In this document: piece after piece, positions 1-11,166 of the stretch
Layout: every line of letters starts with the position of its first letter
Position numbering within the stretch: the stretch's first letter is position 1
Source of the DNA: an uncultured Planctomycetaceae bacterium
GTDB taxonomy: Bacteria > Planctomycetota > Planctomycetia > Planctomycetales > Planctomycetaceae
Reading direction: 5' to 3'
Assembly (NCBI GenBank): GCA_903858815.1
Contig: CAIOKE010000173.1
Location: 57,715-121,714 of the forward strand
Length of the DNA: 64,000 nucleotides
Notes under the pieces: generated by a model
Databases searched by the model: none
Told to the model about the DNA's origin: nothing
Seen by the model: only the letters and a program-made list of their open reading frames with translations
Program-made: the position numbers and the translations under genes

Positions 1-9
1 CGCACCCAC

Positions 10-344
10 CATTGGATTGGGTCAAATGCATTACTGTTGCAGGAATGCAACATCAGCCCACCGACGGGCTGTTGTCAAAGTGCTGTGTCCCCACGGTCGG
101 CGCACACGGTGGCGCACACAGAAAGGCGTGGCCGGAACACACGCATACCGAGACGTCGAAAAATGGAGCGGGCAGGAGCGGGGACACACCCATATTGAGA
201 TTGGTTGAAAATGCATCACGGTTGCAGGATTTCAACATCAGCCAATCGTCTGGATGTCGTCGAAGTGGTGTGTCCCCACGATCGCCGTCCAAAGTGGTGT
301 GTCCCCACGCCCCCGGAGGACCGCGCGAAGTGGTGTGTACCCCA
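10..344. repeat. Diverged tandem repeat with GTGTCCCC core motifs
   Basis: Two diverged copies of a roughly 90-base unit lie at 10-97 and 191-284. Both run from a 'GTTGCAGGA...CAACATCAGCC' stretch into a core 'AAGTGSTGTGTCCCCACG'. The core occurs at 77-95, 263-280 and 292-309, with a variant at 328-344 (TGTGTACCCC) and an inverted copy (GGGGACACACC) at 180-190. Open frames across this stretch are repeat translations and resemble no protein I know. Short dispersed GTGTCCCC elements in bacteria are often remnants of REP/RAYT-type repeats; that link is an inference, as no transposase is visible. Confidence 0.6.
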
Positions 345-1008
345 GGGTTGGAAAACGACGTTCGTTCCCGGCGGATTTGCCATGTGCAAGCTGGTAGCGA
401 GCGAGGTGGGTGGGAGTGCGTAGAGAGGGAGACGGCCACAGAGGATTATCGATTGACTTGTTCAATCAGGCGGCTGTTGGATCTGGCTGGAATCCCAGCC
501 TGTCAGATACCAGTTTCAGGCGGCCACCATGGGGTGTCGCGGGACCAGTTTTCAGTGACGAAGTCGCCAAGGAGAAAACTGATCAAATGAACAGAGCTAT
601 GCCTGAGTCAACGTTTGTTGGAAGATTCTGGAAATTTTTCTTTTCTTCGGTCTCGATTTCTCAACGCTTAGATTGACAATTCAAGGTGACATCTGCATCC
701 TGCGCAAAGTGTTCAGTGTCACGTCCCAAGCTGCCTCTATTTTCCTCGTCATTAACCAAAAACGCCGCATTTTTGCAGTTCCCGGTCGTGATAAACGATC
801 GATAGACGAAACGGACGCAAAATGGCGGTGTGCGGTTGGGCAGTGCCTGCATGCTCAGCCGTGTTCTGTTGTCCTGTTCTGGTTCTATCCTGTCTGTACA
901 AGATTACCCTGGCCCTGAAGTCTGTGCCTCGCACGCTTGTTCTGGTCGTCAGTTCAGGTCTGGTAAGTTCTAATTTCCAGTCTTTTTTGTTTTCAGGGAG
1001 ACGTCAGC
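345..1008. other. Intergenic stretch without a recognisable gene
   Basis: I see no convincing gene in this stretch. The only clear element is the ribosome-binding site AGGGAG at 995-1000, eight bases before the pseudopilin start. The promoter of the pseudopilin gene must lie here, but no -35/-10 pair is clear enough to call. Confidence 0.5.
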
Positions 1009-2040
<1,032 letters not shown>

Positions 2041-2083
2041 TCACTGGCGGCTTTGCCGAATGCTGAGTTGACTGGAAAATCGC

Positions 2084-2118
2084 AGAACCGCTGCAGTCAC
2101 TGCTGCAGCGGTTCTTTT
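2084..2118 (+). terminator. Rho-independent terminator after the pseudopilin gene
   Basis: A perfect 13-bp stem (AGAACCGCTGCAG at 2084-2096 pairing with 2103-2115) encloses a six-base loop and runs into TTTT. It lies 43 bases after the pseudopilin stop and should separate that gene from the lipoprotein gene downstream. Confidence 0.85.
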
Positions 2119-2159
2119 CATACGCAGGATAGCAGTGGTTTTGAGCCGGAGGATGAACA

Positions 2160-2654
2160 ATGAGGATCTCACGACGCGGTGCAGTCGTTTTCAGTACAGT
2201 GGGTTTGGCCGGATTACTGGCTGGTTGCGGAGGTGGTGCAGCCACACCAGAGACCATTCCTGTGACGGGCGCAGTGATGTACAAAGGCAAGCCTGTCGAG
2301 GGTGCCGAAGTCGCCTTCTGGGGCCCCGGCGCACCACGTGCAGCCACGGGCATTACAGATGCCGAAGGCAAGTTTTCACTGTCGATGTTTGATATCAACG
2401 ATGGTTGTCTGGCTGGCGAAAACGTCGTGACCATCAGCAAGATGGACGGGGCAAAAGCGGCATCGGGGCCAACCCCTGAGCAGATGTTGCAGGATCCGAT
2501 GGCGCTGGCGAAAGCGGCGGCCGCTGCCGCCAGCAATAAGGATTCGGGACCGAAGTCCGCAATTCCTGAAAAATACGCAGACCGCAAACTCAGTCCGCTC
2601 AAGGAAAATGTTTCAACCAGCAATAACAAGATTGTCTTCAATCTGGCTGACTGA
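2160..2654 (+). CDS. Small lipoprotein, carboxypeptidase-regulatory-like fold
   Basis: The product has 164 residues. It has a twin-Arg-like basic start (RISRRG), a hydrophobic segment and a lipobox LLAGC, predicting a lipidated secreted protein. After the lipobox come VTGAVMYKGKPVEGAEVAFW and a DAEGKFSL stretch, the typical beta-sandwich pattern of the transthyretin/carboxypeptidase regulatory-like proteins that often follow DUF1559 genes in planctomycetes. An Ala-rich stretch lies near residues 115-130. GGAGGA at 2148-2153 supports the start. The gene is probably co-transcribed with the TPR gene that follows. Its function is unknown. Confidence 0.85.
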   Translation: MRISRRGAVVFSTVGLAGLLAGCGGGAATPETIPVTGAVMYKGKPVEGAEVAFWGPGAPRAATGITDAEGKFSLSMFDINDGCLAGENVVTISKMDGAKAASGPTPEQMLQDPMALAKAAAAAASNKDSGPKSAIPEKYADRKLSPLKENVSTSNNKIVFNLAD

Positions 2655-2674
2655 AATTGACCTGCAGAGCACCC

Positions 2675-2678
2675 GGAG
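2675..2678 (+). promoter_or_regulatory. Ribosome-binding site deciding the TPR gene start
   Basis: GGAG sits seven bases before GTG at 2686. It favours that start over an upstream ATG at 2608 that would overlap the preceding gene by 47 bases. Confidence 0.5.
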
Positions 2679-2685
2679 CACTCCC

Positions 2686-3879
2686 GTGCGACGATACTGG
2701 CTGCTGATTGCCACTCTTGCTGTTTTGACCTGCGGGACGGTTGCCGTGCTGATGCTGCGGCAACCGTCCCTTTCTATTGATCGCCTCGTGGCAGCAGCCG
2801 ATGCCGGTGACCTCGATGTGGTAACTCCCGCAATCCGCCACTATCGCGCACAACCGGACGGAAAGCCGTCAGCAGACCTGCTTGAGGCCATTCTGCTGCT
2901 TCGTGGCGGACGACTGGAAAAATCACTGTCCCTGCTGGCGAACGTGGACCAGGAGGGTCCGCTGCGGCATGTGGTCATGCGATTCGCCGGTGAATGTCTG
3001 CATCGCCTGCAACGGCTCGGAGAAGCCGCACGCATCCTCGAAGTGCTCGTTCGTGAACAGCCGAACAACGTGGAAGCTCATCGGTGGCTCGGGGCCACAT
3101 GGTATGACCTTGGTGCCTACAACGCCGCAATTGCGGAACTGGAAGCTGTCACTCGACTGGCACCTGAAGATTATCGACCGCATCATCTGCTGGGAATCAT
3201 GTATGCCGATTTCGAACAGCATGCAGAGTCCATCCGCGAATTCACAGCAGCCTTGAAGGGCGCACAGGATCCTGCCCTGCGAGATTCGATGCTGCTGGAA
3301 CTGGCCAAAGCCCATGCAGCGCTGCACGAGTATCAGCAGGCCAGCAAGTGCCTCGACCAGGCTGCTGAATCCGGTACCGCTGCCAGACTCAGAGCAGTCT
3401 GTCTGCTGGCCGAAGGCCGCCCGGAAGAAGCAACGGAACAGGTGCAGCGTGCGAAAACACTGGGTGAAGATTCTCCTGAACTGGCCGTGCTGGAATCCGA
3501 GTTGCTGGAACAACAGGGTACGGCCACCGCAGCCGAAGCAGTTCTGCAGCATGCTATTCGTCGCTGGCCGGCCTGGGCTGGACTCTACTATCGACTGGGT
3601 AACGTGCAGAAACAGCTGGGGCAGGATCAGCAGGCAAATGCCACTCTGCAGACATGGCAGAAGTATCGCGACCTCGCCTCAGAACTGACACAGCTGAACC
3701 TGAAAGCCATCGAAGAACCGTTCAATGCGGAGATCCGTGACCGCTTGGCAGTGATCTGCTCGGAACTGCAGAAACCAGAACTTGCTGAAATGTGGAAAAC
3801 CGCCGCAGCCGCCTGTCGTCAGGGAACTAACAACGCACCCCAGACAGGGCCGGCAGCAACTCAGCCACCCGAGGGCTGA
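2686..3879 (+). CDS. Membrane-anchored tetratricopeptide repeat protein
   Basis: The product has 397 residues if the GTG at 2686 is used. A basic VRRYW start is followed by one hydrophobic segment (about residues 5-24), so the protein is probably anchored in the membrane or secreted. The rest is helical repeats of TPR character, for example the stretches around AHRWLGATWYDLGAYNAAIAE and LHEYQQASKCLDQA. The end is Pro/Thr/Gln-rich. The start is 31 bases after the lipoprotein stop, so the two genes probably share a transcript. TPR proteins usually scaffold protein-protein contacts; no partner can be named. An upstream ATG at 2608 is the alternative start. Confidence 0.8.
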   Translation: MRRYWLLIATLAVLTCGTVAVLMLRQPSLSIDRLVAAADAGDLDVVTPAIRHYRAQPDGKPSADLLEAILLLRGGRLEKSLSLLANVDQEGPLRHVVMRFAGECLHRLQRLGEAARILEVLVREQPNNVEAHRWLGATWYDLGAYNAAIAELEAVTRLAPEDYRPHHLLGIMYADFEQHAESIREFTAALKGAQDPALRDSMLLELAKAHAALHEYQQASKCLDQAAESGTAARLRAVCLLAEGRPEEATEQVQRAKTLGEDSPELAVLESELLEQQGTATAAEAVLQHAIRRWPAWAGLYYRLGNVQKQLGQDQQANATLQTWQKYRDLASELTQLNLKAIEEPFNAEIRDRLAVICSELQKPELAEMWKTAAAACRQGTNNAPQTGPAATQPPEG

Positions 3880-4085
3880 CGTTCGTGAGCTCTGTCGGCA
3901 GGTTCCCAGAGCTTCGCCCGACCAGGCATTGACACGCCAACGACGATGTTCTCCAGTATTATTTGCGCACTCATTATGGCTATCACCCTCCCGGGTACGC
4001 TGTCACGCCCCCTCGGGTCGGCGAAGTGTCGGTGCGTGCCCCAGGAGTTGGAGATCCACCATTCGCTGCGGGATCACAACGACAA

Positions 4086-6716
4086 TCAACGACTCTCAAG
4101 CTGCTGTCGCAGACGATACAACTCCTGCAACGCCTGCATCGGTGTCAGGTGATCCACCTGAATCCTGCGCAACTCATCCACCAGAGGATCCTCGGGCAGT
4201 TCAAACAAGGCTTTCTGCTGCCGTTTCTGAGGACTGGTTTCACGCTGCGGCACTTTGGGACGACCGTCCGCCTGCAGATGATCCTGTTCCAGTGTCTTCA
4301 GAATCGATGTGGCACGTTCCGTTACCCCCCGCGGTACCCCGGCGATGCGGGCCACATGAATCCCGTAGCTGCGTCCTGCCGCACCTGAAACGATGCGATG
4401 CAGGAACACCACATCATCATTGCTTTCTCTGACAGCCACATTCCAGTTGGACGCCTGACTGAGTGTCGTAGTCAGATCTGTCAGTTCGTGATAGTGCGTG
4501 GCAAACATGGTACGACAGCCGATCTCGTCATGCAGATGTTCGGTGATCGCCCAGGCCAGCGAGATTCCATCATAGGTACTGGTACCACGACCAATTTCAT
4601 CAAGGATCACCAGACTGCGAGCTGTGGCGGAATTCAGAATCCGTGCCGTCTCGGTCATTTCCACCATGAATGTGCTCTGGCCACGTGCCAGTTCGTCACT
4701 GGCTCCCACTCGGGCAAACACACGATCTGCCAGCCCGACTCGTGCAACTCGCGCAGGTACGAATGAACCAATCTGGGCCATGATTGTGATCAATGCGGCC
4801 TGCCGGATGTAGGTGCTCTTTCCGGCCATGTTCGGACCGGTAATGATCTGCACTCGTCCGGCCGAGGGTCGTCCCTCTGACTCCGCAGAAACTCCCAGCA
4901 GCACATCATTCGGCACAAATTGTCCCGGTGGCAGCAGACGATCCAGCACCGGGTGGCGACCATCACGGATTTCCAGCGTAGCGGATTCCAGCAGCTCGGG
5001 CCGACAATATCGGGCTGTGCCGGCAACTTCTGCCAACCCGGCAAGGACATCGATTTCCGCCAGCGCCTCGGCCGTTCTCAGCAGTTGCGGCACCCACGCC
5101 AGCACCTGCTCACGGAGTGCCGAAAACAGCTCCAGCTCAAGCGCCAGGGCCCGATCTTCCGCCCGCAGAACCTTGTCCTCGTACTCCTTCAGTTCCGGAG
5201 TGATGAAACGCTCCTGATTCTTCAGCGTCTGCTTGCGAATGTAGTCCGCCGGGACTCGATCACGGTTCGCAGCGGTCACCTCCAGATAAAACCCGAAGAC
5301 ACTGTTTCGTCCGATCTTCAGACTGCTGATTCCGGTTCGCTCAATCTCTTTGGCCTGATATGCGGCCATCCAGCGTTCGCCACCGCGTTTCAGATCCCGA
5401 TACTCATCGAGGGCCGCATTGAAGCCTTCACGAATGACACCCCCCTCGACCGCGGTTGCCGGCGGATTCTCAACAATTGCGGCTGTGATCGCCGTATGCA
5501 CCTCCGGACACAACTCGATACGCTGCTCCAGCATCTGCAGTCTGGCGGAATTCCTGGCGGTCAGCCGAGCCCTGAGTTTCGGAAGTTGTTCCAGCGTCCG
5601 CGCGAGACAGACCAGATCCCGCGGACTGCAACGCCCGGTGGCCACACGAGACGTCAAACGCTGCAGATCCCATGTCTGCTTCAGCTGCGTCCGCAGATCA
5701 TCACGCAGACCTGAATCCTCCAGTAACTCTGCAATCGCATCCTGTCGCTGACCAATCTGCTGCAGATCCAGTAATGGACTGGACAGCCATTCGGCCAGCA
5801 GACGCGATCCCATGGGAGTACAGGTTTCGTCAAGAACCCCCAGCAATGTGTATTCACGACGGCCGTCACGAATTGTCTGAGTCAACTCAAGACTGCGACG
5901 CGTCGCCTCATCAATCACCAGATGTCGACCGCGACGAAAATATTCCAGTCGCACAATATGCGGCAGAGCCGACCGTGACGTTTCGCGAACATAATCCAGC
6001 AGAGCCCCGGCGGCCGTGACTGCCGAAGTCTCCTCAACATCAAATCCCTCCAGCGTCGCCGTGCCAAAGTGCTCGTTCAGCAGACGCCGAGCTTCGTCAC
6101 GAGCAAAACACCAGTCCGGTCGAGTCGTAATAACAAAACTCTGCCCCTCCATGCGCCGGCTGGACAACGGCCCATCATCCGCAGCAGCACTTTCCGGCAA
6201 CAAACACTCCGCCGGACGGATTCTTGCCAACTCATCTGCCAACTGCGATGGCTCAAGGTCTGTCAGCTGAAAACGGCCAGTCGACAACTCCAGCCACGCC
6301 AGTCCTATGCCAGTCTTCGAAGGAGCAACACTTGCCAGAAAATTACTCTGCCGCGGATCCAGCATCTGGTCATCAGTCAGCGTTCCGGGAGTGACCACGC
6401 GAGTCACCTCGCGACGCACCAGTCCCTTCGCCTTCTTCGGATCCTCAACCTGATCACAGATCGCCGCACGAATCCCCGCCTGCACCAGCTTCTGCAGATA
6501 TGCGTCAAGCTGCTGCCACGGAAACCCGGCCATCGGAATCGGATTGTCGGAGTTTCGATCGCGAGTTGTCAGTGTCAGTCCCAGCACGCGAGCAGCGTTC
6601 TGAGCATCCTCATGAAACAACTCATAGAAATCCCCCATCCGAAACAACAGCATCGCTCCAGGATGCTCGGCCTTGACCGCCTGGTACCGCTCCATCATCG
6701 GGGACAGCCGTGTCAT
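4086..6716 (-). CDS. mutS: DNA mismatch repair protein MutS
   Basis: The product has 876 residues, the normal length for MutS. MutS recognises base mismatches and small loops and, with ATP, starts mismatch repair. The N-terminal mismatch-binding motif GDFYELF is present (Phe30 and Glu32 of the F-x-E reader). The core and clamp domains follow, then the ATPase with Walker A (GPNMAGKST, about residue 627), Walker B ([13 protein letters not shown], about 703) and the helix-turn-helix dimer region. The gene starts 9 bases after the prs stop, so prs-mutS is likely one transcript. It is convergent with the TPR gene at 2686-3879. Confidence 0.98.
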   Translation of the reverse strand: MTRLSPMMERYQAVKAEHPGAMLLFRMGDFYELFHEDAQNAARVLGLTLTTRDRNSDNPIPMAGFPWQQLDAYLQKLVQAGIRAAICDQVEDPKKAKGLVRREVTRVVTPGTLTDDQMLDPRQSNFLASVAPSKTGIGLAWLELSTGRFQLTDLEPSQLADELARIRPAECLLPESAAADDGPLSSRRMEGQSFVITTRPDWCFARDEARRLLNEHFGTATLEGFDVEETSAVTAAGALLDYVRETSRSALPHIVRLEYFRRGRHLVIDEATRRSLELTQTIRDGRREYTLLGVLDETCTPMGSRLLAEWLSSPLLDLQQIGQRQDAIAELLEDSGLRDDLRTQLKQTWDLQRLTSRVATGRCSPRDLVCLARTLEQLPKLRARLTARNSARLQMLEQRIELCPEVHTAITAAIVENPPATAVEGGVIREGFNAALDEYRDLKRGGERWMAAYQAKEIERTGISSLKIGRNSVFGFYLEVTAANRDRVPADYIRKQTLKNQERFITPELKEYEDKVLRAEDRALALELELFSALREQVLAWVPQLLRTAEALAEIDVLAGLAEVAGTARYCRPELLESATLEIRDGRHPVLDRLLPPGQFVPNDVLLGVSAESEGRPSAGRVQIITGPNMAGKSTYIRQAALITIMAQIGSFVPARVARVGLADRVFARVGASDELARGQSTFMVEMTETARILNSATARSLVILDEIGRGTSTYDGISLAWAITEHLHDEIGCRTMFATHYHELTDLTTTLSQASNWNVAVRESNDDVVFLHRIVSGAAGRSYGIHVARIAGVPRGVTERATSILKTLEQDHLQADGRPKVPQRETSPQKRQQKALFELPEDPLVDELRRIQVDHLTPMQALQELYRLRQQLESR

Positions 6717-6725
6717 CGCACAGTC

Positions 6726-7733
6726 CTACAGAGAACGTACGTCCGGGAACAGCATGCTGACGCTGGTCCGACGATGAATCGACTCGATCGCCTGAGCAAA
6801 CAGTGGTGCCACAGAGATCACTTCAATCCGAGTACCCAGATCCTCAAGATGTGGCTCGATCGTGTCCGTCATAAACATCCGCACGATCTCGCTGCGTTCA
6901 ATCTTCTGCACAGCTCCACGCGACAGCACTCCGTGAGAAACTGCCGCATAAATGTTCAGAGCGCCACGCGACTTCAAAACCTCGGCCATGCTGACCAATG
7001 AGCCACCGGTGATCGTAAAGTCGTCCACCATCAGCACGTTACGCCCTCGGACATCGCCGATCACCTCCAGAACCTGCGCCGTTTCGGTATGATCCTTCCG
7101 CTGCTTGTTGCCAATCACCACCGGCACCCCCAGCAGATTCGCGTAGGCCGATGCCGATTTGGCGAAACCCACGTCCGGACTGCAAACCACCAGATCGGGA
7201 ATCTTCAGAGACCGCACATGATCGCAGATTACCTTGCGAGCATAGAGATGATCCACCGGAACACTGAAGAATCCCTGAATCTGCGGGCTGTGCAGATCCA
7301 TTGTCAATACTCGATCAGCCCCCGCCTTCTCAATTGCATCGGCACAGACCCGCGCCCGAATCGAAACTCGCGGCTCATCCTTCTTATCCCCCTTGGCATA
7401 GCTGAAGTAGGGGATCACCGCCGTGACCTGCGACGCACTGGCACGCTTCAGGGCGTCAATCCAGAACAGCAGTTCCACAAAGTTGTCGTTCACCGGTCGA
7501 TGCACACCCTGAACCACAAAGCAATCACGTCCTCGCACGTTTTCCAGCACGCGAACAAAGACGTTTCCCTCGCTGAATACCTGAGCCTGCCCAGGTGTGA
7601 GCGAAACCCCCAGACACTCGGCAATGCGACCCGCAAACAGCGGGTTACCGGACCCCGCCAGAATTGCCAGCTGCCCCATAGGTTCAGACTGTGATGGAAA
7701 ACTTTCCTGCGGCGGCGACTGTGACGTGGGCAT
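6726..7733 (-). CDS. prs: Ribose-phosphate pyrophosphokinase (PRPP synthase)
   Basis: The enzyme makes PRPP from ribose 5-phosphate and ATP for purine, pyrimidine, His and Trp synthesis. The PRPP synthase signature DLHSPQIQGFF lies near residues 146-156. The ATP/ribose region FSYAKGDKKDEPR is present. The PRPP-binding loop reads VDDFTITGGSL (about 236-246) rather than the more common DDMIDTGGT form. From ATG 7733 the product has 335 residues. A longer frame reaches 7868, but its added 45 residues are unlike family N-termini. ATG 7679 (MGQLAILAGSGN) lines up best with the classic N-terminus and is also possible. mutS follows after 9 bases. Confidence 0.93.
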   Translation of the reverse strand: MPTSQSPPQESFPSQSEPMGQLAILAGSGNPLFAGRIAECLGVSLTPGQAQVFSEGNVFVRVLENVRGRDCFVVQGVHRPVNDNFVELLFWIDALKRASASQVTAVIPYFSYAKGDKKDEPRVSIRARVCADAIEKAGADRVLTMDLHSPQIQGFFSVPVDHLYARKVICDHVRSLKIPDLVVCSPDVGFAKSASAYANLLGVPVVIGNKQRKDHTETAQVLEVIGDVRGRNVLMVDDFTITGGSLVSMAEVLKSRGALNIYAAVSHGVLSRGAVQKIERSEIVRMFMTDTIEPHLEDLGTRIEVISVAPLFAQAIESIHRRTSVSMLFPDVRSL

Positions 7734-7950
7734 CGAAACCAGACTTTGACGAGGGCTGCCGGAAAAAATCCGGCAAAACTTCCGAAGCAACAGGACCGCA
7801 CCGCCGTCCAGACCACGGCAGACGTGCCCGCGGAACCTCGGAGTACGGAAAATTCGCGGATTGTTCACAAAACCGCCATCTTATCGGCAGGCAGCGCGAA
7901 CACAACCGAGGCCACAGACACCCAACTGCATTCCCGTGACAGTCTCAGAT

Positions 7951-9450
7951 TCACAACTGCCGCAACAGCTCGGCAACCTTCGATTCAAATAACGGCTGCC
8001 ACTGCGGAGCAACAATTGAGTCACAGTCTTCCTGCGCAAAACCACTGTTGCTGCGCTGCCGAGAAGTTGGCGTGTACCACAGATAACCATTCGTGTAGCC
8101 GGCGACGAAAGTCAGTCTGTGCGGCGACGCCTGCTTGATGTTCAGCCCGATCTGCACGGTCACCTCCCCCGGAAATGTTGTCAGCACAAATTCCCCCACT
8201 CGCAGACCACCCACTTCAGCGACCAGCGGCGTATCACCGGCAGCCTCAGTCCGCCGCTGATGCATCTTCAGCAGATTCAGATTGGTCTGCAGCTTCGTCA
8301 GCTTCTCCATCGTTCGAATGTTCCCGACGTAAGCATCCAGACTGGCCCGATTCTCGGTGTCCAGCTTCCGCATGTCGGTCCGCCCCAGTCGCTCGTCCAG
8401 CATGTATCGATGCGCATAAAACCCCGGATACTCCGGATTCAGGCTGTGCTGGATATACATTGGAACAAAGGTGCGAAAATTGAGATTGGTGCCCTGCAGG
8501 GCACTCAGCATCCGCAGCTGCTCCTGCTCAATCGCACGAATACGATCCGCATAGTCCGTCGCTCGCGGCAGCTGCAGACTGTGATTCAGTGCCCGCAGCG
8601 GTATGTCGCCTGAAAACTGAGTAATCGTGCGCAGGCCTCGCAGAACATTCAGCCCCAGCATGTTTCCAAAGGGTTCACAGTCGTGCGGTGCGGCAACGTC
8701 CTTGTAAATCACCGGATTGATGTCACCAGCACATCCCTGCACAAAAAATGCCAGCGATCCATGCCCCAGCGTCTCTTCAATAACTGCAGAGGCGTAACCG
8801 GGAAAGTCCGCCGTGCTGACACCAGCCGGCACACCATGAATCGGATGGCAGGCGAAATTGTACACCACAGCCAGCGGTGTTCCGTCCAGTCGATTCAGCT
8901 GCAACAACCCGATCTCCGGATCCACTGGCCCAATTCCGGTCACCTCATCATCCCATGGCATGGAATAGGCACGCCGCACATCGGCCTCGCTGCCGTCCGC
9001 CAGCTGCAGACGACGATTCTCCATGATTCGCACCTCCTGCCCGATCCCCGCACCAGCACGCACCGGCTGCAGCGACTTCCACGCGGCTGTGACCGCTTCC
9101 ACCGTCCGTTCGCCCACATCCCGACCAACCACACCATGGCAGTGACTGGCATTTGCAAACACGCTGAGCGGAGGAATGCCAAGCGTCTGCTGCAGCGTCT
9201 GACGAACCTCGGGCAACCACGTATCCGGAATATGCCCGATCCCGCCGATTGAAACGGCATCCACGGTGATCAGGACTGCCACTTCGTCTCCCTGTTTCAG
9301 CACCAGCGCCTTGACGTACAGCGGATCATTCTGCGGAACAGACTTTTCGGAAATCTCAGCACGCCCGATTCCCGCCAGCAGCTCGGCCCGACAGGTCGCC
9401 CCATGGCCCAGCAAACAGCCGACACACAGCACAGCAAAGACAGCTTTCAT
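7951..9450 (-). CDS. Secreted neutral/alkaline ceramidase-like protein
   Basis: The product has 499 residues with a signal peptide (about 1-22, ending CRAE). The body follows the N-terminal domain of neutral/alkaline non-lysosomal ceramidases: a GIGRAEIS start, the ASHCHG metal-site motif (about residue 102), and FACHPIHG. The position of the serine nucleophile in true ceramidases (GDVSPN) reads GCAGDINP here (about residue 243), so the metal ligands look kept but the nucleophile is Asn. Amide hydrolysis of sphingolipids is therefore doubtful. GGAG seven bases upstream supports the start. It is divergent from the DUF1501 gene at 9700, and a paralogue at 22295-23674 also neighbours a DUF1501 gene. 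Confidence 0.8.
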   Translation of the reverse strand: MKAVFAVLCVGCLLGHGATCRAELLAGIGRAEISEKSVPQNDPLYVKALVLKQGDEVAVLITVDAVSIGGIGHIPDTWLPEVRQTLQQTLGIPPLSVFANASHCHGVVGRDVGERTVEAVTAAWKSLQPVRAGAGIGQEVRIMENRRLQLADGSEADVRRAYSMPWDDEVTGIGPVDPEIGLLQLNRLDGTPLAVVYNFACHPIHGVPAGVSTADFPGYASAVIEETLGHGSLAFFVQGCAGDINPVIYKDVAAPHDCEPFGNMLGLNVLRGLRTITQFSGDIPLRALNHSLQLPRATDYADRIRAIEQEQLRMLSALQGTNLNFRTFVPMYIQHSLNPEYPGFYAHRYMLDERLGRTDMRKLDTENRASLDAYVGNIRTMEKLTKLQTNLNLLKMHQRRTEAAGDTPLVAEVGGLRVGEFVLTTFPGEVTVQIGLNIKQASPHRLTFVAGYTNGYLWYTPTSRQRSNSGFAQEDCDSIVAPQWQPLFESKVAELLRQL

Positions 9451-9699
9451 CAGCAGACTCCGAAATCACACCCCACCGTCAGCTCACTGCTCAAAAGCAC
9501 ACACTGCTCAGGCGAATGCCTGCCGCTGAAGTGCCACCAACCGAGGATAACAGGGGCCGCAATCAATGTGCAGCCTGCCAATGGTAATTTGCCGCCGAAA
9601 GGGGTGCTCACACTCATGCGGACTTGCTTTCAGACCGCGACTCCAGCGAAGATACGACAGGTTCGCCCACTGACTTCAATCGACGCCCCACGGTGCCGC

Positions 9700-11145
9700 A
9701 TGTCCCGATTTCCCTGCCAACTGACTCGACGCGAACTGGTCTGGCAGATGGGCGGCGGATTTACCGGTGTCGCCCTGGCTGCACAGCTTCAGCAGGATGG
9801 TTTTTTTCAGAATCTGCAGGCCCGGGAAATCAGTGTCAGCCCACTGACACCTCGGCAGACGCATTTCCCCGCGAAAGCCAAAGCCTGTATTTTTCTGATG
9901 ATGAATGGTGCCCCCAGCCAGGTCGACACATTCGACTACAAACCGGCCCTTGAAAAATACGCCGGACAACCTCTGCCACCGGGGCGAAAGTACATCAACT
10001 CCGGTGGCCGGCGTGTTGGTTTTCTGACCCCCGCCTTCCGCCGTTTTCGTCCGGGCGGAGAAAGCGGCCTGCTGATTTCCGACTACTTCCCGAATGTTCG
10101 CCGGCACGCTGACAAGCTGGCCGTGATCCGTTCCTGCCACACCGACAGTCATGCTCACGGTTCGGCACTTGTGGCCATGAATACCGGCAAGACCTTTATT
10201 GGCCGTCCCAGCCTCGGTTCGTGGTGCGTTTATGGCATGGGGACCGAAAATCAAAGTCTTCCCGGTTATGTGGTGATTCTTGATCGTCGTGGAGGCCCGA
10301 TCAGCGGACAACCCAACTGGTCCAGCGGTTTCATGTCGGCCGCATGGCAGGGAACTCTGTTTCGCCCGATCGGTAATCCGATTCTTGATCTGAAAGGCCC
10401 GCCACACGTCACTGCCGAAGTGCAGCGATCCGAACTTTCTCTGCTGCAGAAGCTGAATGAACAGCACCTTGCATCACGTCCGGGTGGCTCAGAACTTGCC
10501 GCGCGCATTGCATCCTACGAACTGGCGTGGCGGATGCAGTCAGCAGCCCCCGAGGCCGTTGACCTGTCTCAGGAGACGGCCGCAACGCTGAAACAGTACG
10601 GAGTGGGCAGTGAGCCGACCGACGAGTTCGGGCGGAACTGTCTTGTGGCCCGCCGACTGGTGGAACGTGGCGTCCGTTTTGTGCAGCTGTATTCCGGCGG
10701 CGGTCATCTCGAAGAAACCTGGGACGCTCACGAAAGCATTGAAAAGAATCACGGGCGCCATGGCGCAGAAGTTGACCAGCCCATCGCAGCTCTGCTGCAG
10801 GACCTTGAACAGCGTGGTCTGCTGGAAGAAACACTGATCGTGTGGGGCGGCGAATTCGGTCGGATGCCATTCAGTGAAGGTCCCAATGCTCCCGGACGCA
10901 ACCACAACCCCTATGGATTCTCCATGTGGCTGGCGGGGGGTGGTGTCCGCGGCGGCATGTCATGGGGTGCAACCGATGATTTCGGATTTGAAGCCGTGAC
11001 GGACCGCGTGCATCTGCACGATCTGCACGCCACCATTCTGCACCTGCTTGGTTTTGACCATACCCGCCTGACGTGGTTCCATCAGGGACGCGATGAACGA
11101 CTCACGGATGTCTTTGGCAATGTCGTCACCGGTATCCTCGCCTGA
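9700..11145 (+). CDS. DUF1501 domain protein (sulfatase-like fold)
   Basis: The product has 481 residues. An RREL motif ahead of a hydrophobic stretch (residues about 10-30) looks like a twin-arginine or Sec export signal. Family landmarks are AKACIFLMMNGAPSQVDTFD, the HGSALV and GRPSLGSW motifs, the LVARRLVERGVRFVQLY block, WGGEFGRMP and the end HTRLTWFHQGRDERLTDV. DUF1501 proteins belong to the alkaline phosphatase/sulfatase superfamily; their substrates are unknown. The gene ends 21 bases before a DUF1549/DUF1553 gene, the usual planctomycete pairing. The ATG at 9700 gives a family-like N-terminus; an in-frame ATG at 9616 has a weak ribosome-binding site and is the alternative. Confidence 0.9.
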   Translation: MSRFPCQLTRRELVWQMGGGFTGVALAAQLQQDGFFQNLQAREISVSPLTPRQTHFPAKAKACIFLMMNGAPSQVDTFDYKPALEKYAGQPLPPGRKYINSGGRRVGFLTPAFRRFRPGGESGLLISDYFPNVRRHADKLAVIRSCHTDSHAHGSALVAMNTGKTFIGRPSLGSWCVYGMGTENQSLPGYVVILDRRGGPISGQPNWSSGFMSAAWQGTLFRPIGNPILDLKGPPHVTAEVQRSELSLLQKLNEQHLASRPGGSELAARIASYELAWRMQSAAPEAVDLSQETAATLKQYGVGSEPTDEFGRNCLVARRLVERGVRFVQLYSGGGHLEETWDAHESIEKNHGRHGAEVDQPIAALLQDLEQRGLLEETLIVWGGEFGRMPFSEGPNAPGRNHNPYGFSMWLAGGGVRGGMSWGATDDFGFEAVTDRVHLHDLHATILHLLGFDHTRLTWFHQGRDERLTDVFGNVVTGILA

Positions 11146-11166
11146 CGACACGATATACTCGGATCG

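Noticed and set aside
12..590. A 192-codon open frame at the start of the window
   Set aside because: It is a translation of the GTGTCCCC repeat region with no ribosome-binding site, domain or plausible composition.
673..701. TTGACA at 673-678 as a -35 box
   Set aside because: No matching -10 element at normal spacing, and the pseudopilin start is over 300 bases away.
966..995. GGTAAGT ... TTTTTTGTTTTCAG resembling an intron before the pseudopilin gene
   Set aside because: Bacterial context; the pseudopilin has its own start and ribosome-binding site directly after it, so the match is chance.
3895..3930. AGCTCTG/CAGAGCT inverted repeat as a terminator between the TPR gene and mutS
   Set aside because: A seven-base stem with a 12-base loop and no T-run is too weak to call.
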